DNA of 9,362 nucleotides from positions 1 to 9,362 of the forward strand of contig QMOL01000091.1 of the NCBI GenBank assembly GCA_003648225.1. The letters are read 5' to 3'. This stretch comes from Chlamydiota bacterium (GTDB lineage Bacteria > Auribacterota > UBA3054 > B51-G9). The position numbers and the translations under genes are program-made. This document shows, piece after piece, positions 1-6,121 of the stretch (its first letter is position 1; every line of letters starts with the position of its first letter). Below the pieces are notes generated by a model, which was given only the letters and a program-made list of their open reading frames with translations, did no database searches and was not told the origin of the DNA.

Positions 1-1007
1 CCGTTAAGTTGAAAGCCGTTTGCGCCGTTAAGGTCAGAAAGAAGAATTCGCCAGTTAAAATTATTGGTTTGGCCAAAAATTACATAAGATTTTCCTGCCT
101 GAATTTTGTCATCGGGAGCAGCCTGATAAGCGCCTATAATTACGTCATCGGCACCATCATTGTTTATATCTCCCGCACCGCTTACAGACCAGCCGCTATA
201 GGCACGGTTTTCAGTTCCTGCAATTCGGAAACCATTAGTGCCGTTAAGTGAAGAGAGTTCAAAAGTTTTAGGGAAGCCGGTTGCTCTGCCGTAAACCACG
301 TAAGATTCTCCGGCACCTAAAGAGATATTATAAGCGCCGATGATAATATCATCTATACCGTCATTATTTACATCCCCGGCATCGCTAACCGAATATCCGC
401 ACAGACCCAATTCACTAATACCGTTAATTTGAAAGCCGTTAGTGCCGTCAAGCGAAGAGAGTTCAAAATCAGCAGGGAATCCGTTTGTGCTGCCAAAAAT
501 AATATAAGATTCTCCCGCCTGACTTTTTCCTAGTGGATCTGCGCGTGGTGCGCCGATAATAATATCATCTATGCCGTCATTATTTATATCGCCCGCACCG
601 CTTACTGAAAGGCCGCATGAATCACTTTTATTGATGCCGACAATTTTGAAGCCGGTAATGCCGTTAAGATTGGAAACATCAATTACGGTTGAGAAACCAT
701 TACTCTGCCCGTAAATCACATAAGATTCTCCTTTTCGTTCTGAGCTAACATAAGCGGCATACGCGCCGATAATAATATCATCCAAACCATCTCCGTTCAC
801 ATCGCCCGCACAACTCACAGTGCTGCCGCTCATACCATTAGTGCCGTTAATTTGAAAACCGTTTGTGCCGTTAAGAGTTGACAATTCAACCATTGCCTTT
901 TCAGCGGAAGTGTTTTCGGTATTAGCCAAGAGAAACAGAGAAATTGAGACAATAATGGTGCGAAAATTTATATAAGGCGATATTTTTTTGAGAAATATAA
1001 TTTTCAT
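1..1007 (-). CDS. Secreted FG-GAP repeat (integrin-alpha-like) protein, partial at C-terminus
   Basis: The frame is open from an ATG at 1007 to the window edge (335 codons), so the C-terminus is missing. AAGGAG at 1015-1020 lies 7 bases before the ATG and fixes the start. Residues 1-35 look like a signal peptide: KK near the N-terminus, a hydrophobic stretch at about 17-28 (TIIVSISLFLLA), and a possible cleavage after TSA. Four complete repeats follow, at about residues 45-113, 114-185, 186-253 and 254-325, and a fifth begins at 326. Each opens with LNG/LDG-x-x-GF and contains a calcium-loop motif: DVNGDGLDD, DINNDGIDD, DVNNDGIDD or DINNDGADD. Each then has IIIGA/VIIGA and a SYVI[FY]G strand. 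This is the FG-GAP beta-propeller blade pattern of integrin alpha chains and many bacterial surface proteins. It is probably an exported Ca2+-binding propeller, perhaps an adhesin or glycan-binding protein; the ligand is unknown. It is divergent from the kinase gene at 1448. Confidence 0.9.
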   Translation of the reverse strand, partial: MKIIFLKKISPYINFRTIIVSISLFLLANTENTSAEKAMVELSTLNGTNGFQINGTNGMSGSTVSCAGDVNGDGLDDIIIGAYAAYVSSERKGESYVIYGQSNGFSTVIDVSNLNGITGFKIVGINKSDSCGLSVSGAGDINNDGIDDIIIGAPRADPLGKSQAGESYIIFGSTNGFPADFELSSLDGTNGFQINGISELGLCGYSVSDAGDVNNDGIDDIIIGAYNISLGAGESYVVYGRATGFPKTFELSSLNGTNGFRIAGTENRAYSGWSVSGAGDINNDGADDVIIGAYQAAPDDKIQAGKSYVIFGQTNNFNWRILLSDLNGANGFQLN

Positions 1008-1061
1008 GACTAAACTCCTTAACAAAATATTTTAATAAAATTATTTAACTTTTATTTATAA

Positions 1062-1090
1062 AGTTTATCACAAGAATTATATTTTGTCAA
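1062..1090 (-). promoter_or_regulatory. Sigma-70-type promoter for the FG-GAP protein gene
   Basis: Read on the minus strand, TTGACA (1085-1090) is followed by a 17-base spacer ending in TGA and then TAAACT (1062-1067). This is a consensus -35, ideal spacing and an extended -10. Transcription would begin near 1055, leaving an untranslated leader of about 48 bases before the ATG at 1007. It is the best promoter match in the window. Confidence 0.7.
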
Positions 1091-1195
1091 GGATACTTCC
1101 ATCCCCTCCAGCGACGAAACTGTGAGAATCAATAAAATTATTAGAAATTATCATTTGTTTAAATTTTTTTATGCGCCCCAAAACTTATAATTTTT

Positions 1196-1345
1196 GTGAT
1201 GTGCGATTTAGCCACAAGGGCTAATCACAGCACACTGCTTACTGCGTTTCATAAGACTTGACGTATTGCACCTTCTACGCCTTGAAATCAGCACACTGCG
1301 ATTAGTCGCCGGAAGAGGGTTCCTATACGGGAAAGACTTACGTGA
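1196..1345. repeat. GC-richer island of direct and inverted repeats in the divergent intergenic region
   Basis: This segment of the 440-base gap between divergent genes stands out from AT-rich flanks. The 11-mer CAGCACACTGC occurs at 1228-1238 and again at 1289-1299. CTAATCACAG (1221-1230) is an inverted partner of CTGCGATTAG (1296-1305), matching 9 of 10 bases. TTAGCC (1208-1213) and GGCTAA (1219-1224) form a tight hairpin with a 5-base loop. GCGA-TTAG-TCGC (1298-1309) is a further small palindrome, and TTCC/GGAA flank TATACG at 1320-1333. An open frame without ATG or ribosome site spans 1212-1397, but nothing in it is recognisable. It could be a decayed mobile or intergenic repeat, or a structured RNA; the sequence does not decide. 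Confidence 0.4.
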
Positions 1346-1384
1346 ATTAAAGGAATTCATCAATTACCGTACAATTTTTCTATA

Positions 1385-1413
1385 TTGCAAAAAGTGAGTT
1401 TATCTGATAAAAT
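1385..1413 (+). promoter_or_regulatory. Candidate promoter for the two-component operon
   Basis: TTGCAA (1385-1390), a 17-base spacer ending in TGA, and TAAAAT (1408-1413) give a sigma-70-like promoter with an extended -10. The start site would be near 1420, about 28 bases before the kinase ATG at 1448. The surrounding DNA is AT-rich, so chance matches are possible. The same TGA-TAAA extended -10 occurs in the divergent promoter at 1062-1090. Confidence 0.5.
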
Positions 1414-1447
1414 TAGACAATCAATAATATTGTTTATATAAATTTCT

Positions 1448-2842
1448 ATGAAAAAGATAAAACAATATCTTATTCCCGTGTTAATAATTGTTATGGCAAT
1501 TGCCCTTGCTGTAACGATGTTTTTAACGTTAATTTATCAATATCGTCACAGCCGCGAAGATTTAATTAATTTATCATCGCAGCATGCCAAAATTGTGCTT
1601 CACACCATTATAGTAGGTATTCAAACAACTTCAGGCATTCGAGAGCGACTTCACAATGAAAAGATAGCAACCAACAAGGTATTAAAAGTATTAAAGGAAT
1701 ACGGCACCGGCGCGTTAATTCGGAAATTTGAGAAATCGGGTTCGATATATTATATAATTTGTCAGGATGAAAGAGGAATAATTGCAGCGACAAAAGGCAT
1801 TAAAGATATAAACAGTATTTGGTCGGATATGTTTTTAAGTCATGCTTTTAATAAAGAAAAAACAATGCATAGAATATTGCCGGGCAAAAAATATCATTTT
1901 GAAACGGTTTGTCCTTTTAGAATTGATAACAAAAAATATCTTCTAAGAGTTTGTTTTAAAATTAATTCTATTCGTACTTTAGAATTGCATCTAATGCGTC
2001 GTCTTGTACTACAAGGCTTTATTTTTATTTTTATTATCCTCATCCTTGTACTTTATTTTATAAATATTCATAGTAATATTATCCTTGAACGTGAACACGA
2101 TAATATGATGGCTGAAGTTGAAAGAATTCAACAGCAATTAAGACAACAAGAACGAACTGCGGCAATGGGCCAACTTGCAGCCGGAGTAGCGCATGAGATC
2201 AGGAATCCGTTAAACGCGATACAGATTTTAATACAGAGGATGGAAAGAGAAATTGAGCCGGGAGAAATATGCAAGGAGAAATTTGAGCAGTTTACGCGAA
2301 TAATCAGGGAAGAAATAAAAAGGTTAAATGATATAGTTAAACAATTTCTTGATTTTGCTTCATCAAGACATCCGAGATTTGAGAAAGAAAATCCTGTAGA
2401 TATTGCAAAAGATATTGTTTTACTTGAAAGCGGAGTGGCGAGGCAAAAGAACATAAACATAAACTTTACAGAAAATATCAATCCGTTTTTAATTAATATT
2501 GACGGCTATCTTTTAAAACAAGCATTGGTAAACGTTATTAAAAATGCTATTGAAGCGACCCCGCCACTTGGAGAAATAATAATTTCTATTTTCCAGGACA
2601 GCAAAAATACAGATTTTGTTATCAAAGATAACGGAGGCGGAATGACAAAAGAGGAACGAGAAAAAGCGTTTGATTTATATTTTTCGACAAAAAATCACGG
2701 AACAGGATTAGGACTAGCGATAACCAGAAGAATTATTGATCAGCATGACGGAGAAATAATTATTCAATCACACGAAACTCAAGGCACGATAGTTACTATC
2801 AGAATACCTAACCGGAGGAAAAATGAATCTATTGGTAATTGA
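1448..2842 (+). CDS. Membrane sensor histidine kinase, NtrB/ZraS-like
   Basis: A 464-residue sensor kinase that should autophosphorylate and pass phosphate to the regulator encoded just downstream. Topology: membrane helix about 8-30, extracytoplasmic sensor domain about 31-186, second helix about 187-207, then a charged coiled coil (about 212-238) with no clear HAMP or PAS domain. HisKA domain: GVAHEIRNPLNAI with phospho-acceptor His249. HATPase domain: N box LVNVIKNAIEA (Asn366), G1 motif DNGGG (394-398), then FSTKNHGTGLGL with GTGLG at 418-422. The HEIRNPL motif and the direct link from helix 2 to a coil resemble the AtoS/ZraS/HydH branch that partners NtrC-type regulators. The sensor domain is not recognisable by eye and the signal is unknown. 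There is no clear Shine-Dalgarno before the ATG, so initiation may be weak. The gene overlaps the regulator start by 20 bases, implying translational coupling. Confidence 0.93.
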   Translation: MKKIKQYLIPVLIIVMAIALAVTMFLTLIYQYRHSREDLINLSSQHAKIVLHTIIVGIQTTSGIRERLHNEKIATNKVLKVLKEYGTGALIRKFEKSGSIYYIICQDERGIIAATKGIKDINSIWSDMFLSHAFNKEKTMHRILPGKKYHFETVCPFRIDNKKYLLRVCFKINSIRTLELHLMRRLVLQGFIFIFIILILVLYFINIHSNIILEREHDNMMAEVERIQQQLRQQERTAAMGQLAAGVAHEIRNPLNAIQILIQRMEREIEPGEICKEKFEQFTRIIREEIKRLNDIVKQFLDFASSRHPRFEKENPVDIAKDIVLLESGVARQKNININFTENINPFLINIDGYLLKQALVNVIKNAIEATPPLGEIIISIFQDSKNTDFVIKDNGGGMTKEEREKAFDLYFSTKNHGTGLGLAITRRIIDQHDGEIIIQSHETQGTIVTIRIPNRRKNESIGN

Positions 2843-4202
2843 TGACGAAAAGGCTCAACGAGAATCTCTTACAGGATTTCTTGAGCATATAGGTCATAAT
2901 GTCATATCAGCGGAAACGGGACAAAAAGGAATGGAAATACTTGAAAAATCAAGCGTTCATGTTATTATTTCTGATTTTAGAATGCCGGGATTGGACGGAC
3001 TTCGTATCGTAGAAAAAGTAAAAAAAATGGACCCCGCAATATTGGTTATTTTAATCACCGCTTACGGTGATGTCGAACTCGCGGTTAACGTTATGAAAGC
3101 CGGAGCATATGATTTTCTGACCAAACCAATAGATCTTGATGAACTTGAAGTAATTCTTAGTCGTGCCGAAGAGCAGTTTTATATGGTGGAAGAGAATAAA
3201 ATGTTTAGAGAAATACTTAATGAAAATGCGACATTCAATGATATTGTTTCTGTAAGCTCTCAAATGGAAAATGTATTAAACCTCTGCGCACGTGTTGCTT
3301 CAGGAATAAGCAGTGTTTTAATTATGGGAGAAACGGGGGTGGGAAAAGAACTTATCGCGCGGGCGGTTCATTTTGCAAGTCCGAGAAAAGACAAACCGTT
3401 TATTGCTTTAAATTGTTCGGCTCTAAATGAACATTTATTAGAAAGCGAACTCTTCGGACACGAAAAAGGAGCATTTACCGGTGCTGTAAATACTCACGCG
3501 GGCCGTTTTGAAATAGCACATGGCGGAACACTTTTCTTTGACGAAATTGGCGATATGCCCTTAAACGTTCAAGTAAAACTTTTGCGGGCTTTGCAGGAAA
3601 GAGTTATTGAAAGAGTTGGCAGCACGCAATTAATAAAAGTTGATGTCAGAGTTATTACGGCAACGCATCGCAATCTTGAAGAATTAATTGAAGAAAATCG
3701 CTTTAGGAGAGATTTGTTTTATAGATTAAATGTTGTTCCTATTCATATCCCGCCTTTGCGTGAAAGAAGAGAAGACATCGTTGTTCTTGCGCAGGCATTT
3801 CTTGCAAAATATTCAAAAGAAAATCATAGAGAAGTCAAAGGGTTTAATCCGGAAGCGATTGAATTGTTAACAAGATACAATTATCCCGGGAATGTAAGAG
3901 AACTTGAAAACACGGTTGAAAGAGCTGTTCTTCTAACAAGATCAGAATATATCGAACCGAAAGATTTGCCGGATACGATTCAAAAAACAATTAGTAATAA
4001 TTTTCTTGGAGATACAATTACTTTAGCTCTTAACGGTAAAATGCCGGAAACAGTTGAAAGACTGGAACAACAAATGCTCCATAGCGCTTTAAAAAAATGT
4101 AATGGAAATCAAACTCGTGCAGCAAACGAATTGGGTATTTCAGAAAAAAGTGTACGAGACAGGATGAAGAAATGGAATATTCCAACATCAAGAGGAAAAT
4201 AA
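2823..4202 (+). CDS. Sigma-54-dependent NtrC-family response regulator
   Basis: A 459-residue full-length activator with three domains. The receiver domain (about 1-120) has acidic Asp7/Asp8, phospho-acceptor Asp51 in ISDFRMPG, Thr79 and Lys101. The AAA+ sigma-54 interaction domain (about 140-375) has Walker A GETGVGKE (169-176), the sigma-54-contacting GAFTGA loop (216-221), Walker B GGTLFFDEIG (234-243), RRDLFYRLNV (295-304), PLRERREDI and YPGNVREL (354-361). The C-terminal Fis-type helix-turn-helix (about 412-455) contains NQTRAANELGISEKSVRDR. It should open sigma-54 promoters when phosphorylated by the kinase at 1448-2842. A strong GGAGG at 2814-2818 lies four bases before the ATG, inside the kinase gene. 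Targets are unknown: no convincing -24/-12 element (TGGCAC-N5-TTGC) was seen in the window. The stop codon coincides with the breakpoint of the uxaE remnant on the opposite strand. Confidence 0.95.
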   Translation: MNLLVIDDEKAQRESLTGFLEHIGHNVISAETGQKGMEILEKSSVHVIISDFRMPGLDGLRIVEKVKKMDPAILVILITAYGDVELAVNVMKAGAYDFLTKPIDLDELEVILSRAEEQFYMVEENKMFREILNENATFNDIVSVSSQMENVLNLCARVASGISSVLIMGETGVGKELIARAVHFASPRKDKPFIALNCSALNEHLLESELFGHEKGAFTGAVNTHAGRFEIAHGGTLFFDEIGDMPLNVQVKLLRALQERVIERVGSTQLIKVDVRVITATHRNLEELIEENRFRRDLFYRLNVVPIHIPPLRERREDIVVLAQAFLAKYSKENHREVKGFNPEAIELLTRYNYPGNVRELENTVERAVLLTRSEYIEPKDLPDTIQKTISNNFLGDTITLALNGKMPETVERLEQQMLHSALKKCNGNQTRAANELGISEKSVRDRMKKWNIPTSRGK

Positions 4203-4524
4203 ACAAATTTTTCTATATCAGCAGAATTTGATTCTCCACCAATATAATCGGCAACATCAAGCGTAAAAAAACGCTGGAATTTATAAACTTGTCTACGCAA
4301 CTTAAATTAATATGATCAGCGTCAACAAAATAAGCCCCCCTTCCAGTTTGCATCAGCGATGACTTTATCAGCTTCTTTGCCTGAGTATGAACCGCGGTTA
4401 GATTTGTTCCAAACCGGAGTAACATCTACGCCGATTTTTTTGCTTCAATAAATGCCGCTAATTGCGCGCTGCCCTGGCAGCCGAATCTGTCACCTATTCC
4501 AAATGAGTATTTTGATAGTTGCAT
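4203..4524 (-). pseudogene. uxaE: Tagaturonate epimerase (UxaE-family) gene remnant, 5' part only, frameshifted
   Basis: From ATG at 4524 the minus strand reads MQLSKYSFGIGDRFGCQG, then continues in other frames with GVDVTPVWNKSNR, YFVDADHINL and FFTLDVADYIGGE. These match, from memory, the N-terminal pattern of UxaE-family tagaturonate/fructuronate epimerases (FGxGDR, DADH, TxDxxD). Restoring that order needs three frame changes, each at a homopolymer: T7 at 4435-4441 (one base short), C6 at 4335-4340 (one base extra) and A7 at 4265-4271 (one base short). Similarity stops near IEKFV at about 4205, where the response-regulator stop codon begins. Only about 100 of the family's roughly 450-500 residues remain, and a stretch after SNR also seems shortened. 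An intact enzyme would interconvert D-tagaturonate and D-fructuronate, feeding the upstream reductase. No Shine-Dalgarno is visible. The family call is fairly secure; whether the frameshifts are biological or sequencing errors is not. The truncation is independent of them. Confidence 0.72.
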
Positions 4525-4530
4525 GATAAT

Positions 4531-4593
4531 GGATTTGCGGATTTATGGATTTGTGATAACCAATAATCCATTTATCCAATAATCCAACAATCC
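4531..4593. repeat. Inverted array of 8-bp units between gnd and the uxaE remnant
   Basis: On the plus strand GGAT recurs exactly every 8 bases at 4531, 4539 and 4547. After a short centre, ATCC recurs every 8 bases at 4566, 4574, 4582 and 4590, with a degenerate AACC in the same phase at 4558. The two arms are imperfect inverted copies: 4531-4551 against 4565-4585 pairs at 16 of 21 positions. The transcript could fold into a long periodic hairpin in the 75-base gap between the gnd stop and the remnant's ATG. There is no U-tract typical of an intrinsic terminator, so it may instead be a transcript-stabilising or dispersed intergenic repeat. Confidence 0.65.
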
Positions 4594-4599
4594 TTTATT

Positions 4600-6057
4600 T
4601 TACACTACATAAGTTGAGCTGCTTGTATCTCCACTTGTTTCTGTCCATTTTGTATGAAAAAACTCTTTGCGTGGTTTATCAATTCGTTCGTAAGTGTGAG
4701 CGCCGAAATAATCTCTTTGCGCCTGTAAAAGATTTGCGGGTAAAACTTCCGAGCGATAAGAATCATAATATGCCAGCGCGCTTGAAAAAGTAGGCACCGG
4801 GATTCCGCATTCAACAGCTTTGCTGATAACTTTTCTCCATGCGGTCTGGCAATCATCGATGATATTTTTGAAGAATTTATCGAGAAGTAAATTAGCCAAA
4901 TCAGGATTATTATCAAATGCTTTTTTAATTTCTCCAAGAAAAGTCGCGCGAATAATACATCCGCCCCGCCACATCAAAGCGATTTCTCCGTAATTCAAAT
5001 CCCAGCCATATTCTTCAGCAGCAGCTTTCATTAATTGGTACCCCTGTGCATAAGAGCAGATTTTTGAAGCAAAAAGCGCCTTTTTAATATCACTGATAAA
5101 TTTTTCTTTATCAATTTCAGATTCCTTTTCCGGACCGGTTAAAATTTTACTTGCTGCAACACGTTCTTCTTTTAACGCGGAAATACATCTCGCAAAAACA
5201 GCTTCGGCTATAGTCATAGTCGGCATTCCAAGTTCAAGTGCGCTTTCGCTTGTCCATTTACCTGTACCTTTTTGTCCCGCGGTATCAAGTATAATATCGA
5301 CAACCGGTTTATCTGTCTCATCGTCTTTTTTCACAAGGATTTTAGAAGTGATTTCTATAAGATAGCTGTCAAGTTCGCTTTTATTCCATTCGGTGAAAAT
5401 TTCACTCATTTCTTCAGCCGACATTTTCAGAATATTTTTCATTAAAGAATAAGCTTCACAAATCATTTGCATATCTCCATATTCTATACCGTTATGCACC
5501 ATTTTTACGTAATGTCCCGCGCCGTTGTTTCCAACCCATTCGCAGCACGGACTTCCATCATCACTTTTTGCGGCAATTGCTTGAAAAATAGGCTTAACAA
5601 CAGGCCAAGCCGCGGGATTTCCACCGGGCATAATTGAAGGGCCGAGCAATGCGCCTTCTTCACCTCCGGAAACTCCTGTACCGACAAAGAGGATACCTTT
5701 TTTATCGAGATATTCTGTTCTGCGAATTGAATCAGGGAAATGCGAGTTCCCGCCGTCAATAATTATATCTCCTTTCTCAAGATATGGTAAAATCTTTTCT
5801 ATAAAAGTGTCTATCGGTGTGCCGGCTTTAACCATAAGCATCACCTTTCTTGGTCGTTCAAGATTTTCGCAAAGTTCTTCAACGGATTTGCATCCGATAA
5901 TATTTTTATTTTTCCCACGGCCTGTAACAAAATTTTCTACTTTTTGTACTGTTCTGTTAAACACAGCAACTGTAAAGCCTTTACTCTCCATATTTAAGAC
6001 AAGGTTTTCTCCCATTACGGCAAGTCCTACAACGCCAATATCAGCTTTCTTCGACAT
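4600..6057 (-). CDS. gnd: 6-phosphogluconate dehydrogenase, decarboxylating
   Basis: A full-length 485-residue Gnd that oxidatively decarboxylates 6-phosphogluconate to ribulose 5-phosphate, CO2 and reduced nicotinamide cofactor in the cytoplasm. The N-terminal Rossmann fold starts IGVVGLAVMG (7-16), and N34-R35-T36 after the second strand is the NADP-type motif. Further motifs are DGGNSHFPDS (101-110), GTGVSGGEEGALLGPSIMPG (126-145), and the catalytic GHYVKMVHNGIEYGDMQ with Lys185 and Glu192. The all-helical domain has the AGQKGTGKWT signature (260-269). The C-terminal tail carries QRDYFGAHTYER, whose Arg448 and His454 reach the partner subunit's active site. AGGAGA at 6064-6069, six bases before the ATG, supports the start. 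It sits fourth in the operon, 64 bases after the LarA-like gene. A gnd gene here, rather than with zwf, points to sugar-acid catabolism instead of the glucose oxidative pathway. Confidence 0.96.
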   Translation of the reverse strand: MSKKADIGVVGLAVMGENLVLNMESKGFTVAVFNRTVQKVENFVTGRGKNKNIIGCKSVEELCENLERPRKVMLMVKAGTPIDTFIEKILPYLEKGDIIIDGGNSHFPDSIRRTEYLDKKGILFVGTGVSGGEEGALLGPSIMPGGNPAAWPVVKPIFQAIAAKSDDGSPCCEWVGNNGAGHYVKMVHNGIEYGDMQMICEAYSLMKNILKMSAEEMSEIFTEWNKSELDSYLIEITSKILVKKDDETDKPVVDIILDTAGQKGTGKWTSESALELGMPTMTIAEAVFARCISALKEERVAASKILTGPEKESEIDKEKFISDIKKALFASKICSYAQGYQLMKAAAEEYGWDLNYGEIALMWRGGCIIRATFLGEIKKAFDNNPDLANLLLDKFFKNIIDDCQTAWRKVISKAVECGIPVPTFSSALAYYDSYRSEVLPANLLQAQRDYFGAHTYERIDKPRKEFFHTKWTETSGDTSSSTYVV

Positions 6058-6081
6058 TTTAAATCTCCTGTTTATTATTAT

Positions 6082-6109
6082 ATTATATTAGTATAAAATT
6101 ATTTCTCAA
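6082..6109 (-). promoter_or_regulatory. Possible internal promoter ahead of gnd
   Basis: On the minus strand TTGAGA (6104-6109), a 16-base spacer and TATAAT (6082-6087) lie in the 64-base gap between the LarA-like gene and gnd. The spacing is acceptable and the -10 is perfect. The gap is almost entirely A and T, so this may be chance. If real it would let gnd be expressed apart from the rest of the operon. Confidence 0.3.
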
Positions 6110-6121
6110 TTCATTAATACA

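Noticed and set aside
9..251. Plus-strand open frame over the FG-GAP gene
   Set aside because: It is the antisense shadow of well-conserved FG-GAP repeats and has no ribosome site or protein-like features.
1195..1235. CRP-type operator (TGTGA...TCACA)
   Set aside because: The half-sites are about 20 bases apart rather than 6, so they do not form a CRP site; the segment fits a hairpin better.
1212..1397. Plus-strand open frame of 61 codons in the intergenic region
   Set aside because: It has no ATG, no ribosome-binding site and no recognisable domain, and it is built largely from the local repeats; chance openness is more likely.
4260..4275. AGCGT-A6-ACGCT palindrome just downstream of the response regulator as a terminator
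   Set aside because: There is no T-run after the stem on either strand, and the sequence is explained as codons of the uxaE remnant.
4531..4593. CRISPR array
   Set aside because: The units are only 8 bases, with no spacers and no cas genes; it is a periodic inverted repeat.
5807..6091. Plus-strand open frame antisense to the start of gnd
   Set aside because: The minus strand carries the unambiguous Gnd cofactor domain; the plus-strand translation has no recognisable features.
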